Source: Andeanibacterium fulvum (lineage in GTDB: Bacteria; Pseudomonadota; Alphaproteobacteria; Sphingomonadales; Sphingomonadaceae). Taken from it: a stretch of 64,000 bases of DNA. The notes below the pieces were generated by a model. It made no database searches. It was not told the DNA's origin and was given only the letters and a program-made list of their open reading frames with translations. The stretch lies in assembly GCF_037154085.1 (NCBI RefSeq), contig NZ_JBANRM010000005.1:186001-250000 (forward strand), read 5' to 3'. Made by a program: the position numbers and the translations under genes. The number at the start of each line of letters is the position of its first letter. Positions within the stretch are counted from its first letter, which is position 1. Shown here piece after piece: positions 51,305 through 61,260 of this stretch.

Positions 51305-51939
51305 TCGCAATAATGGCCCGCCACCCAGCGGGAACCATGCTGCGGCTCCGGCCGCACCGGCAGCTGGACGAAGTCCGCCCGGTCGATCGCCCGGTCGAGC
51401 AAGGCAAGCGCCGCCGGATCGACCATGTCTTCGGCATCGTGCAACAGCACCATGCGAAAGGGCACGCCACCACGCCGGCGTTCATCGTCGGACAGGGCGC
51501 GATAGAGGCGGTTGAGACAGTCGGCCTTGGTCGTCGGCCCGTCGCGATCGTGCAGCACCAGCCGCAACCGGGGATCGCCCTGCGCGGCCTTGAACACTGC
51601 ATCCGCCGTCGCCCGATCATTCCGGTAACAGCCGACGTAAAGAGTAAGCTCCTCCTGCGGCCAGACGGCAAGGGCATGGGCGATGGTAGCGCCGATCACT
51701 TCGGCCTCACGCCAGGCGGGGATCAGCACGGCAACGCGCCCCTTGAGCGGCTTCCCCGCCTCCCTGGCGCGAAAGACCCGCTCCGTCTGCGCGCGGCCCG
51801 TCAGCCTGAGCCAGACCCAGATCGCGTCGATGGCGAGTTCATCCAACGTGCCAAGAAGGAAGAAACACCCGGCGAAAAGCAGCAGTTCATGCTCGGCAAG
51901 CGCGAGCAACTGCAGCAGCGAACTACCCCCCAGAATCAC
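51293..51939 (-). pseudogene. NfrB-like glycosyltransferase, 5' part, split by the prophage
   Basis: N-terminal part of a family 2 membrane glycosyltransferase. An N-terminal membrane segment (LLLFAGCFFLLGTLDELAID) leads to the GT-A start VAVLIPAWREAEVIGATI, then DGPTTKADCLNRLY and the metal-binding MVLLHDAEDMVDP. It runs into phage DNA after GHYCEEFAE; the lysogen would make a truncated tail until a stop within the prophage. Start is a GTG at 51939. The promoter lies in the 128-bp gap shared with nhaA. The active-site half is here, the Q-x-x-RW half at 9267. Confidence 0.88.
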
Positions 51940-52067
51940 AGAACGCGGCCGCCCGACTAGCGTTGCGGCGGGACGCTAGAGAGGCAAAGCACGTGCCGCA
52001 ATGCGAGATGCATCCAAAAAGTCGGCATTTTCTTGCATCCTGGCGCCCGGTCGGAAAAAGTGGCGGG

Positions 52068-53264
52068 ATGCAGCAACAGCGATCCCTTCTCCGTTCGGCC
52101 GTCCGGCCACTGCGCGCCCTCTTCGTCAGCGATGCCTTTGAAGGCGTGCTGCTGATCGCGATTGCAGCGCTGGCGATCCTGGCCGCCAATTCGCCGCTAT
52201 CGCATCTCTATCACGACTTCTTCCATGAGCCGCTGGGCTGGACCCCGATTGCCAAGCTCAATTCGGTGCATCTGTGGATCAACGACGCGCTGATGGCAGT
52301 GTTCTTCTTCGTCGTCGGGCTGGAAGTGAAGCGGGAAATCGTGGCCGGAAACCTCGCCGATGCACGCCAGCGGCGCCTGCCGGTGCTGGCGGCAATCGCG
52401 GGAATGGCCGCACCGGCAGCAGTCTACATGCTGATCGCGGGCGGCGACGTGCGCTTGCAGAACGGCTGGGCGATTCCGGCGGCGACCGACATCGCCTTTG
52501 CCATGGGGGTGATCGGCCTGCTGGGCAGCCGCGTGCCTGCCTCCCTGCGCCTGTTCCTGCTCACCGTGGCCATCGTCGACGATATCGGCGCGGTACTGGT
52601 GATCGCGGTGTTCTACACCGCCAATCTGAAATTCGCGTGGCTGATTGCCTCGCTGGTGATCTTCGCCGCGCTGCTCGGCCTCAACCGCATGCGCGTGAAC
52701 CATATGGCGCCATATATTCTGGGCGCGATCGTGCTGTGGTTCTGCGTCCTCAATTCGGGCATCCACGCCACTATCGCGGGTGTGGTCGCAGCGCTGACCA
52801 TTCCAATGCGCGATCATATGGGCTCGACCATGCTGGAGCGCATGGAACACGGGCTGGTCGGCTGGAATGCCTATCTGGTGGTGCCGCTGTTCGGTTTTGC
52901 CAATGCCGGGGTGGCGCTGGCGGGGATCGGCGTCGACGAGGCACTGGCACCATTGCCGCTGGCCGTGGGCGCCGGCCTGGTACTGGGCAAGCAGGCAGGC
53001 ATTTTCCTGTGCATTGTCGTGGCGGACCGGCTGGGGATCGCGAAGCGGCCGGAGAATTCCACCTGGCCGCAAATCTGGGGCACGACGGTGCTGTGCGGGA
53101 TCGGCTTTACGATGAGTCTGTTCATCGCCGAACTGGCGTTCCCCACCAACCGGCTGCTGATCGAGGAAGCGAAGATCGGTATTCTGGCCGGATCGCTCGT
53201 CTCGGCCGTGCTGGGTTACGCGATCCTGCGGGTGACCACGAAGGCCCCCGCGGAAGGCGCGTAA
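52068..53264 (+). CDS. nhaA: Na+/H+ antiporter NhaA
   Basis: 398 residues from the ATG at 52068; an upstream frame to 51963 lacks family similarity. Exchanges sodium for protons across the inner membrane. It has the NhaA hallmarks: NDALMAVFFFVVGLEVKREI, ATDIAFAMGVIGLLGSRVP and the ion-binding Asp pair in VAIVDDIGAVLVIAVFYT. About twelve helices. Divergent from the split glycosyltransferase. Confidence 0.95.
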   Translation: MQQQRSLLRSAVRPLRALFVSDAFEGVLLIAIAALAILAANSPLSHLYHDFFHEPLGWTPIAKLNSVHLWINDALMAVFFFVVGLEVKREIVAGNLADARQRRLPVLAAIAGMAAPAAVYMLIAGGDVRLQNGWAIPAATDIAFAMGVIGLLGSRVPASLRLFLLTVAIVDDIGAVLVIAVFYTANLKFAWLIASLVIFAALLGLNRMRVNHMAPYILGAIVLWFCVLNSGIHATIAGVVAALTIPMRDHMGSTMLERMEHGLVGWNAYLVVPLFGFANAGVALAGIGVDEALAPLPLAVGAGLVLGKQAGIFLCIVVADRLGIAKRPENSTWPQIWGTTVLCGIGFTMSLFIAELAFPTNRLLIEEAKIGILAGSLVSAVLGYAILRVTTKAPAEGA

Positions 53265-53282
53265 CCCGGCGGCGGGCGCCGC

Positions 53283-53711
53283 TTACCAGCTGCCCGTATT
53301 CTCCATGCTGGCCCAGGGCTCCTGCGGCTCCAGATGGCCGTCCTGCAGCAGTTCCACTGAGATGCCGTCCGGCGTCCTGATGAAGGCCATGTGCCCATCC
53401 CGCGGCGGACGGTTGATCGTGATACCGGCATCCATCAGGCGCTGGCAGGTCGCGTAGATATCGTCGACCTGATAGGCGAGGTGGCCGAAATTGCGGCCGC
53501 CGGTATATTTCTCGCCCTCTTCGCCCTCGGCCGGCCAGTTATAGGTCAGCTCCACCTCGGCATCCTGCCCCGGCGGGGCGAGGAAGATCAGGGTGAAGCG
53601 GCCCTTGTCGTTTTCCATGCGCCGCGTTTCTTCCAGCCCCAGCAGCTTGAAGAAAGCCACGGTGGCATCGGGATCGGTCACCCGGATCATGGTGTGGAGA
53701 TATTTGACCAC
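53283..53711 (-). CDS. Glyoxalase I-like (VOC superfamily) protein
   Basis: 142 residues, two VOC half-modules. Probable metal ligands in the glyoxalase I order: His in LHTMIRV, Glu in AEVELTYNW, His in FGHLAYQV, Glu in GISVELLQ. This fits lactoylglutathione lyase, which detoxifies methylglyoxal with glutathione, although other VOC activities are possible. It converges with nhaA across 18 bp. Confidence 0.82.
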   Translation of the reverse strand: MVKYLHTMIRVTDPDATVAFFKLLGLEETRRMENDKGRFTLIFLAPPGQDAEVELTYNWPAEGEEGEKYTGGRNFGHLAYQVDDIYATCQRLMDAGITINRPPRDGHMAFIRTPDGISVELLQDGHLEPQEPWASMENTGSW

Positions 53712-53804
53712 GCTTTACTCCATTTGTCGCTATTCAAACACGGTTCATCGCCAGATTGGCATCGGTTCATCGTCCACTCCCCGGACTCGAGGATGATGCC
53801 TGCC

Positions 53805-54560
53805 ATGAGTGACGACCCTAACGAAGAAACCCCTGCCCCCGCCACCGCTTTCTGGCACAGGCAAGACACGCGGCTCTTGTTGGGCAGCGCCACAATCCTT
53901 GCCGTCGGCCTCATTGTCGGCGGCTATCTGCTGGGTGACGGACTGACTCGCGCCAAGGCGGCGGACCGCTCTGTCACCGTGCGCGGCCTTGCCGAGCGTG
54001 ACGTGAAGGCAGACCTCGCCACCTGGACGATCTCCTATTCCTCCACGGCGGAAAATCTCGGCGAGGCACAGGCGGAAGTCGATCGCGATACGTCGCAGAT
54101 CAAGGCCTTCTTCAAGGAACTGGGCTTTCCGGAGGATGCGCTGGAACCCACGGCCGTGAACGTCTCCAGCTACAGCAACAACGGCATTCCGCAGTTCACC
54201 GTGCGCCAGCGCATGAGCCTGCGCAGCCACGACATCACGCGAGCGCAGGACGCCGTGCGGCGCCAGTTCGACCTGGTGCGGCGCGGCGTGGTGCTGGAGG
54301 AAGGATCGGGCATGGCCTACACCTTCACCAAGCTCAACGCGATCAAGCCGGAAATGGTGGCCGAGGCGACCAAGGATGCGCGGTCAGCCGCAGAGCAGTT
54401 CGCCAAGGATAGCGGCACCAGCGTGGGCGGGATCAAGAGCGCCACTCAGGGCTATTTCTCGATCGAGGCGCGCGATGGCGATCAGGGCGGCTGGGGCGTT
54501 TCGGACACTCCGTTCAAGAAGGTCCGGGTCGTGACAACAGTGGACTTCTACCTGCGCTGA
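53805..54560 (+). CDS. SIMPL (DUF541) domain periplasmic protein
   Basis: 251 residues. The start at 53805 has GAGG 12 nt upstream; two ATGs just ahead are alternatives. One N-terminal membrane anchor (LLLGSATILAVGLIVGGYLL) then a SIMPL domain: SVTVRGLAERDVKADLATWT and the C-terminal VTTVDFYLR. Family members are envelope proteins linked to oxidative stress protection. Stands alone. Confidence 0.85.
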   Translation: MSDDPNEETPAPATAFWHRQDTRLLLGSATILAVGLIVGGYLLGDGLTRAKAADRSVTVRGLAERDVKADLATWTISYSSTAENLGEAQAEVDRDTSQIKAFFKELGFPEDALEPTAVNVSSYSNNGIPQFTVRQRMSLRSHDITRAQDAVRRQFDLVRRGVVLEEGSGMAYTFTKLNAIKPEMVAEATKDARSAAEQFAKDSGTSVGGIKSATQGYFSIEARDGDQGGWGVSDTPFKKVRVVTTVDFYLR

Positions 54561-54610
54561 GAAGGTGCTGAAGGGCGCCTGAAAGGCACTCGGCACAGTC
54601 CGCGCTCAAA

Positions 54611-54653
54611 AAGAAAAGGGCCCGCGCCGATCCCGGCACGGGCCCCTTCTTTT
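54611..54653. terminator. Bidirectional intrinsic terminator
   Basis: 12-bp GC-rich stem with one mismatch (54618-54629 with 54634-54645, loop ATCC), flanked by AAGAAAA on the left and CTTCTTTT on the right. It serves the SIMPL gene (+) and the porin gene (-). Confidence 0.8.
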
Positions 54654-54674
54654 CCGTCTCGGAAGAAACGTAGC

Positions 54675-55436
54675 TTAGAAGCTGACGCTCAGCGAGCCGA
54701 CCACGGTGTCGTCGGTGAAGCCCGAGACGTCCTTGGCAAGGCCATCGGCTTCGACGCCGATGTAGCTCACGCCCAGCGAGACATTGCCCAGCACGGTCAG
54801 CGAAGCGCCGATCGAGTAGTCCCATGCCTTGCTGTTGTCGGTGTAGGTCATTGCGCCATCGGTGTAGCCGATATGGCCGGTCACGGTGACCGGGGTCGAC
54901 GGGATACCGATCGAAGCGTCAGCCGACAGGTACAGGTTGTCGTCGGGCAGGCCAGCGCCGAAGTCCAGCGAGTCCTGGCTCGGAGCGTAGGCAACGCCCA
55001 GCGTCAGGGCGAGCGGACCGACGGTCGGCTTCACCTTGGCGTAGAGTTCGAACACGTCGGCCGGATCGACGTCGTTGGTCGGGTACAGATAGTAGGTCGC
55101 GCCCACATCGATACCGACGCCGTCGGTGACTTCACCGGCCCAGCCGGCGAACACGTCGAGTTCCATTTCGCCGTAGGAGGCGGTGTCTTCCAGCGAGGAA
55201 GCCCAGGTACCGACATAGAAGCCCGGAGCGGTGTTCAGCGTGATGCCGCCCTGGATCGCCGGATCGCCGCCCGAGAGGCCGACGCCGCGGAAACGATAGT
55301 CGGACACCAGCGCGACATTGCCGGTCACGGTGACGATGGGGGTTTCTTCTTCGTCCTGTGCCATGGCGGGAGTGGCAGCGAGGGCGGCGCCGGCAAGAAC
55401 GGTAGCAGCCAGAAGGCTGCGGACGGACGTAAGCAT
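54675..55436 (-). CDS. TorF-like putative porin
   Basis: 253 residues. A cleavable signal peptide (LLAATVLAGAALAATPAMAQ) is followed by a short acidic linker and a beta-barrel pattern, beginning VTGNVALVSDYRFRGVGLSG, the signature of the TIGR02001 family, and ending in Phe (LSVSF). The ATG at 55436 has AAGGAA upstream; the open frame extends further but without a signal. Outer-membrane channel, substrate unknown. Confidence 0.85.
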   Translation of the reverse strand: MLTSVRSLLAATVLAGAALAATPAMAQDEEETPIVTVTGNVALVSDYRFRGVGLSGGDPAIQGGITLNTAPGFYVGTWASSLEDTASYGEMELDVFAGWAGEVTDGVGIDVGATYYLYPTNDVDPADVFELYAKVKPTVGPLALTLGVAYAPSQDSLDFGAGLPDDNLYLSADASIGIPSTPVTVTGHIGYTDGAMTYTDNSKAWDYSIGASLTVLGNVSLGVSYIGVEADGLAKDVSGFTDDTVVGSLSVSF

Positions 55437-55700
55437 GGCAAGTTCCTTATAACTTGGTTGGTCAGCCTCGTCCCACCTGCGTAAATAGCGGCCGCATCGT
55501 TTGGTGTACGGCCTTGCCATTTGCGCAATGAACTTGCCCAGACGTGCTGCAACGCACAAGACTAATTGCCGAGTGTCACATACAATTCGCACTACTGTGG
55601 ATTTTCAGCATCACATGCTCCACACGGACGCCCGATTCGGACGTTCGGGCGCAGCGCACCTTGCAGCCCCTGCCGGGAGTTCTAGATCGTCGAACACGCC

Positions 55701-56510
55701 ATGATCGAGTCACTCCGCAAGTTCTTCACCTTCCCCGCGGGGAACAGGGAGCCCTCGGTCCCCGTCGGGCGCCGGGTCTATGCCGTGGGCGACATCCATG
55801 GCCGGCTGGACCTGTTCGAGGCGATGATCGAAGCAATCGAGCGGGATTCCTCCCATGGCCGCCCGCTGCGCAGCACCGTGATCCTGCTCGGCGATCTGGT
55901 CGATCGCGGGCCGGACAGCGCCGGGGTTATCGCCCGCGCGCGCGAATGGCAGAAGACGCGCGACCTGCGCATCCTGGCCGGCAATCACGAGGAAATGTTC
56001 CTTGAAAGCTTGAGGCGCATGGAAGTGCTGCGCCACTTCCTGCGCTTCGGCGGGCGCGAGACGCTGCTGAGCTACGGCATCCAGCCGCGCGCGCGCACCA
56101 AGGCCGAAATGGCTGCACTGCAGCATCTGATGGCTGAACATATCCCGGCCGAGGATGTGGAGTTCCTGCGTTCCCTCGAAGAGCTGGTGGTGATCGGCGA
56201 CTACGCCTTCGTCCATGCGGGCATCGCGCCGGGCGTGGCGCTGAAGCAGCAGCAGGGCCAGGACATGCGCTGGATCCGCGAGCCGTTTCTTTCCCACATG
56301 GACCCGCATTCGCACATCGTGGTCCACGGCCACACCATTACCGAGCGGGCCGTTATCCGCCCCAACCGCATCGGCATCGATACCGGTGCCTTCAACACGG
56401 GACGCTTGACCGCGCTCGTGCTGGAAGGCACCGGGCGACGGTTCATCGAGACGAAGGTCAAGAAGAAGAAGGGCGTTGTAACGCTCGACAGGAAGGCTGA
56501 AGCAGAATGA
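55701..56510 (+). CDS. Metallophosphatase (ApaH/PP1-like)
   Basis: 269 residues. Calcineurin-like phosphatase with all family motifs: GDIHG (VYAVGDIHGRLD), GDLVDRGPDS, GNHEEMF, and later HAGIAPGV and HGHT. Could hydrolyse phosphoproteins or dinucleoside polyphosphates. Its stop overlaps the start of ugd (ATGA), an arrangement suggesting a link to nucleotide-sugar or polysaccharide metabolism. Confidence 0.88.
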   Translation: MIESLRKFFTFPAGNREPSVPVGRRVYAVGDIHGRLDLFEAMIEAIERDSSHGRPLRSTVILLGDLVDRGPDSAGVIARAREWQKTRDLRILAGNHEEMFLESLRRMEVLRHFLRFGGRETLLSYGIQPRARTKAEMAALQHLMAEHIPAEDVEFLRSLEELVVIGDYAFVHAGIAPGVALKQQQGQDMRWIREPFLSHMDPHSHIVVHGHTITERAVIRPNRIGIDTGAFNTGRLTALVLEGTGRRFIETKVKKKKGVVTLDRKAEAE

Positions 56511-57811
56511 AGATTGCAATGGTTGGGGCAGGCTATGTCGGCCTCGTCTCGGGCGCCTGCCTTGCCGATTTCGGCCACGACGTGGTCTGCGTCGACAAGG
56601 ATCAGGGCAAGATCGACGCGCTGCTGAACGGCGTGATGCCGATCTACGAGCCCGGCCTTGCCGAACTGGTCGGCACCAATGTGAAGGCTGGCCGCCTGTC
56701 CTTCACCACCGATCTTGCCGAGGCCATGGAGGGCGCCAGCGCGATCTTCATCGCCGTGGGCACGCCCTCGCGCCGGGGCGACGGCCATGCGGACCTGACC
56801 TTCGTCTATGAAGTGGCGCGCGAAGTGGGCGCCAATCTGAAGACGCCCGCAACGATCGTCACCAAGTCCACTGTTCCTGTCGGCACGGGCGACGAGGTGG
56901 AACGCATCATCGGAGAATCCGGCACGGGTGTGCAGTTCGCGGTGGTTTCCAACCCCGAATTCCTGCGCGAAGGCGCTGCCATTGGCGATTTCAAGCGGCC
57001 CGACCGCATCGTGATCGGCGCGGAGGACGATTTCGGCCGTCAGGTGATGAGCGAGGTCTATCGCCCGCTCTTCCTCAACAAGGCGCCGATCCTGTTCACC
57101 AGCCGCCGCTCGGCCGAACTGATCAAATATGCCGCCAATGCCTTCCTCGCGACCAAGATCACTTTCATCAACGAGATGGCCGATCTGTGCGAAAAGGTGG
57201 GCGCGGATGTGCAGGACGTGTCGCGCGGTATCGGCCTTGATAACCGCATCGGGTCCAAGTTCCTTCATGCCGGGCCGGGCTATGGCGGATCGTGCTTCCC
57301 CAAGGACACGCTGGCCCTGCTCAAGACCGCCGAGGATTATGACAGCCCCACCCGCATCGTGGAGGCCGTGGTCAAGGTGAACGACAGCCGCAAACGCGCC
57401 ATGGGCCGCAAGGTGCTGGAAGCCCTGGGCAAGGAAGTGCGCGGCAAGCGGGTGGCCATGCTGGGCCTGACCTTCAAGCCCAATACCGACGACATGCGCG
57501 ACAGCCCCTCCATCGCCATCGCCCAGGCGCTTACCGATGCCGGCGTGCATGTGGCCGCCTACGATCCGGAAGGCATGGAACTGGCCGCTCCGCTGATGCC
57601 CGAAGTCGAAATGACCGCCAGCCCCTATGAAGCCATCGAAGGGGCCGACGCGATCGTGATCGTCACCGAATGGGACGCCTTCCGCGCGCTCGATCTGGCC
57701 CGCGTGAAGCAGATCGCCAAGGCCCCGGTGCTGGTCGACCTGCGCAATGTCTACGAGCCGTCGGAAATCCGCGCGGCGGGCTTTACTTATGTGAGCGTCG
57801 GCAGGACATAA
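56507..57811 (+). CDS. ugd: UDP-glucose 6-dehydrogenase
   Basis: 434 residues. Oxidises UDP-glucose to UDP-glucuronate with NAD+, for surface polysaccharides. Rossmann motif VGAGYVGLVSG at the N-terminus; catalytic C263 in GPGYGGSCFPKDTLAL; C-terminal UDP-binding domain with LTFKPNTDDMRDSPS. Length standard. The nearby NfrB-like and SGNH genes fit a polysaccharide theme, without proof of connection. Confidence 0.95.
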   Translation: MKIAMVGAGYVGLVSGACLADFGHDVVCVDKDQGKIDALLNGVMPIYEPGLAELVGTNVKAGRLSFTTDLAEAMEGASAIFIAVGTPSRRGDGHADLTFVYEVAREVGANLKTPATIVTKSTVPVGTGDEVERIIGESGTGVQFAVVSNPEFLREGAAIGDFKRPDRIVIGAEDDFGRQVMSEVYRPLFLNKAPILFTSRRSAELIKYAANAFLATKITFINEMADLCEKVGADVQDVSRGIGLDNRIGSKFLHAGPGYGGSCFPKDTLALLKTAEDYDSPTRIVEAVVKVNDSRKRAMGRKVLEALGKEVRGKRVAMLGLTFKPNTDDMRDSPSIAIAQALTDAGVHVAAYDPEGMELAAPLMPEVEMTASPYEAIEGADAIVIVTEWDAFRALDLARVKQIAKAPVLVDLRNVYEPSEIRAAGFTYVSVGRT

Positions 57812-57876
57812 GCCGCACTGGCCCGGACGGCGCAAAGCCGCCGGGCAATCCAGCAGCCTTGGGGAGAGGGGCGCAA

Positions 57877-60060
57877 ATGACAAGCAAGGGCATGGCCGGT
57901 CTCGCGGCCATCGGGGCCGCTTTCGCGATCACGGTTGGCGCGCAGGCGGGGAATGACACGGCACCGGCTTTCGAGCCGGTGACCGATGCGATGATCCAGA
58001 ATCCCGATCCGAAGGACTGGCTGAGCTGGCGCCGCACGCTGGACAGCCTGGGCTACAGCCCGCTTGCCCAGATCGACCGTTCCAATGTCGGCCAGCTCCG
58101 CCTCGTCTGGGCCCGCCCGCTCAATGACGGATCGCAGGAAGGCACGCCGCTGGTTCATAATGGCGTGCTTTATTTCCCCGCCCCCGGCGATGTGATCGAG
58201 GCGATCGACGCGGCATCGGGCGAAGTGCTGTGGCAGCACCGCCGCAAGATGCCCGAGGATATCGGCAAGTACCTGCCCGTGTGGGACACGAACCGTAACC
58301 TTGCGATCTATGGCGATCTCATCATCGCCAATGGGGCGGACGATTACATCTACGCCCTTGATGCCCGCACCGGGGAACAGGTGTGGGAAACGAAGATTCT
58401 CGACTACCAGCGCGGCGCCAAGCAATCTTCCGGCCCGATCATCGCCAATGGCCTCGCCATTACCGGCCGCTCCTGCGAACCGGAAGGCGGGCCGGATGCC
58501 TGCGTCATCACCGCGCATGATGCGAAAACCGGCAAGGAAGTGTGGCGCACCAGCACAATCGCACGAGGCAGCGATCCGAACGACGCCTCTTGGGGCGGAT
58601 TGCCGCTGGAAAAGCGGATGCAGGTCGGCGCCTGGATGATCCCCAGCTTCGATCCGCAGCTGGGCCTGCTCTACATGGGCACTTCGGTCAGCACGCCTGC
58701 GCCCAAGTTTCTGCTTTCGGGTAATGACCACGATTACCTCTATCACAATTCCACGCTGGCGCTGGATGTGCGCACCGGCAAGATCGTGTGGCATTACCAG
58801 CATCTGGTCGATCACTGGGATCTGGACCACACATTCGCCCGCATGCTGCTGGACGAACAGGTCGCGCCCGATCCCAAGGAAGTCGCCTGGATCAATCCGA
58901 AGATCGACCGGAAGAAGACCTACAAGGTGCTTACCGGCGTGCCGGGCAAGACGGGCATCGTCTACACGCTGGACCGGCAGACAGGCGAATTCCTGTGGGC
59001 ACGGCCGACGATCTACCAGAACGTGGTCCAGTCGATTGACGGGAAGACAGGCAAGGTTTCGCTGAACCCCGATGCGATCCCTGATGCGCTGGGCAAGACA
59101 GTGCTCGCCTGCCCGGCGGCCTCGGGCGGGGCGAATTACATGACCGGCGCCTACAGCCCGCTCACGTCCACGCTTTATCTGCCGATGCAGAACACCTGCG
59201 CCAATGTGACAGCGGTGGAGCCTGACTGGAGCAATCCCGGCTATTCCATCGCCTCGCGCCAGTTCATCGCACCCGGTGCGGGCGACAATGTCGGAGTGAT
59301 CCACGCTGTGAACGCAGTGACCGGCAAAAGCGAATGGAGCTGGTCGATCCGGGCGGGCATGCAGTCGCTGCTCACCACGGGCGGTGGGCTGCTGTTCGCG
59401 GGCGATGCCGGCGGGCGGTTCAGCGCGCTCGACCAGAAGAATGGCTCGGTGCTGTGGCAAATCAATCTCGGCTCCTCGGTCACCGGCTATCCCGTGACCT
59501 TCGAGGTCGGCGGGCACCAATATGTCGCCGTTTCCACCGGGCGCTGGCTGAATGACAATTTCACGCCCGAACTGAAGCACGGGGCGCAGAACACCCTGTT
59601 CGTCTTCGCACTGCCCGATGCCGGGATCGGTGCGAAGGGCCCCTATCGCGCGCCGGTGAATGTGGCGGGCGGGATCTATACTGCCAACGATCCGGCGCAG
59701 AACAATGGCCGCCCGCCCGCAGAACGCACGGTGGCGGACGGGATTTTCTCCGCGGCCGAAGCCGCGCGCGGCAAGACGCTCTATGCCGAACATTGCGCGG
59801 CCTGCCACGGGGCGGACTTCAATCCCGCCCCCGGCGCGCCGCCGGTGAAGGGCGCCGCCTTCCTCACCAACTGGAAGACCCGCACGCTGGGCGAGTTCTA
59901 CGCCAAGGTGAAGACCATGCCGCCCGGCGCGGCCGGATCGCTGTCCGATGCGGACTATCGCGCGGCGATGGCCTATATCCTCGAAGCAAACGGCTACAAG
60001 CCGGGCGAGCCACTCCCCGCAGATAGCGGGCTGATGCAGGCCATCGGCTTCGGTGGGTAA
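57877..60060 (+). CDS. PQQ-dependent dehydrogenase with C-terminal cytochrome c
   Basis: 727 residues. Periplasmic quinohaemoprotein, likely an alcohol dehydrogenase. Signal peptide (MAGLAAIGAAFAITVGAQA), an eight-bladed propeller of PQQ repeats (ALDARTGEQVWETK, LDVRTGKIVWHYQ, ALDQKNGSVLWQI), a linker, and a cytochrome c domain with CAACH (C640, C643, H644). I see no adjacent Cys-Cys pair, which methanol dehydrogenase-type enzymes use near PQQ, so the substrate class is open. Start chosen by GGGGAGAGGGG upstream. Confidence 0.9.
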   Translation: MTSKGMAGLAAIGAAFAITVGAQAGNDTAPAFEPVTDAMIQNPDPKDWLSWRRTLDSLGYSPLAQIDRSNVGQLRLVWARPLNDGSQEGTPLVHNGVLYFPAPGDVIEAIDAASGEVLWQHRRKMPEDIGKYLPVWDTNRNLAIYGDLIIANGADDYIYALDARTGEQVWETKILDYQRGAKQSSGPIIANGLAITGRSCEPEGGPDACVITAHDAKTGKEVWRTSTIARGSDPNDASWGGLPLEKRMQVGAWMIPSFDPQLGLLYMGTSVSTPAPKFLLSGNDHDYLYHNSTLALDVRTGKIVWHYQHLVDHWDLDHTFARMLLDEQVAPDPKEVAWINPKIDRKKTYKVLTGVPGKTGIVYTLDRQTGEFLWARPTIYQNVVQSIDGKTGKVSLNPDAIPDALGKTVLACPAASGGANYMTGAYSPLTSTLYLPMQNTCANVTAVEPDWSNPGYSIASRQFIAPGAGDNVGVIHAVNAVTGKSEWSWSIRAGMQSLLTTGGGLLFAGDAGGRFSALDQKNGSVLWQINLGSSVTGYPVTFEVGGHQYVAVSTGRWLNDNFTPELKHGAQNTLFVFALPDAGIGAKGPYRAPVNVAGGIYTANDPAQNNGRPPAERTVADGIFSAAEAARGKTLYAEHCAACHGADFNPAPGAPPVKGAAFLTNWKTRTLGEFYAKVKTMPPGAAGSLSDADYRAAMAYILEANGYKPGEPLPADSGLMQAIGFGG

Positions 60061-60135
60061 GTCTACGCTGACGACGTAGGGAGAAAGTTTACTAGCGCCG
60101 GATTAAGCATCGCCTCCTCGGATGAGGAAACACCC

Positions 60136-61260
60136 GTGATGCAAGCGCAAGCCGCCGGCTCGGCTCAGCCACTGCAGCTTTCGCCCGGTCAGGAATCCTG
60201 GCCGTTTTCCCTTGCGCGCTTTCAGGACGATCCCGCCCTGCTGCGCGCCTGGCAAAGGCTGGACGAGGCTTCCCCGCTGCCCACACAGGCGCAGGCCTTC
60301 GTCGCCGCTCTGGCGGTCACCATGCTGGCGGGCACCTCCATCGAAATATTCACGGCCACCGGGATCGACGGCATCGGCGCCCTGCTGCCGCTCTGCCGGG
60401 CACCGGGCCGCTTCGCGCCGTGGCGCATGGCCGGCGCGCGCGAAGTGTTCGAGCCGATCGACGCGCTGTATGAAAGCCCGGCGGCCGCCAGCGGCCTTGC
60501 CGAGGTGCTTGCCCGTCAGCCCCGGCCGCTATGGTTCGAACGGGTTCCGGCAGGCTCCCTGCTCGTTCCGGCACTGAAACAGGCCATGAAGGGCCGGGGC
60601 GTGATCTCGGTCCGCCCGACCGTGCCCTGCCCCACTATCGCGCTGGATGCGAGTTGGCAGACGCCGGAAAGCCGCTTCAATTCCGGCCGCCGCTCCGATT
60701 TCCGCCGCGCCGCACGCAAGGCCCACGAACTGGGCGCGGTGGCCTATGAAGTGCTCGCCCCTTCGCCGGAGCAGTTCGATGCCCTGTTCGACGAGGCCAT
60801 CGCGGTCGAATTGCGCAGCTGGAAACGCGAGACCGGCACTGCCATTGCCTCCGAGCAGATCAAGGAGGACTTCTTCCGCACCTATTTCCGCGCGGCCTGC
60901 GCCAGCGGAGAATTCCGCATCGCCTTCATGCGCATCGGCGGGCAGGCGGCGGCAATGCAGATGGCCGTGGTGCGCGGGGGCCGCTACTGGCTGTTCAAGA
61001 TCGGCTTTGACGAGGCCTATTGCAAATGCTCGCCCGGCACCTTGCTGATGCTCCACACGCTCGGCTGGGCCGCGCGGGAAGGGCTGGAAGCCTATGAGCT
61101 GATGGGCGGCGTCGAACCCTGGATCGCCGAATTCTGGACTCGCGACCATCGCGATACGGTGCAGGTGCGCGCCTATCCGTTCAGCATCGCGGGGCTTGGC
61201 GCGTTGATTGCCGAAGTGGCGGGGGCGCTGCGCAGGCGGCTGTTGCGGGGTCTCGGATGA
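60136..61260 (+). CDS. GNAT/CelD(BcsL)-like acyltransferase
   Basis: 374 residues, cytoplasmic. Acetyltransf_6-type protein: SRFNSGRRSDFRRAARKAHE, EQFDALFDEAIAVELRSWK, FRIAFMRIGGQAAAMQMAVV and YCKCSPGTLLMLHTL are characteristic. Relatives are found with exopolysaccharide and cellulose gene clusters. It overlaps the next gene by 4 bp (ATGA). Substrate unknown. Confidence 0.82.
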   Translation: MMQAQAAGSAQPLQLSPGQESWPFSLARFQDDPALLRAWQRLDEASPLPTQAQAFVAALAVTMLAGTSIEIFTATGIDGIGALLPLCRAPGRFAPWRMAGAREVFEPIDALYESPAAASGLAEVLARQPRPLWFERVPAGSLLVPALKQAMKGRGVISVRPTVPCPTIALDASWQTPESRFNSGRRSDFRRAARKAHELGAVAYEVLAPSPEQFDALFDEAIAVELRSWKRETGTAIASEQIKEDFFRTYFRAACASGEFRIAFMRIGGQAAAMQMAVVRGGRYWLFKIGFDEAYCKCSPGTLLMLHTLGWAAREGLEAYELMGGVEPWIAEFWTRDHRDTVQVRAYPFSIAGLGALIAEVAGALRRRLLRGLG

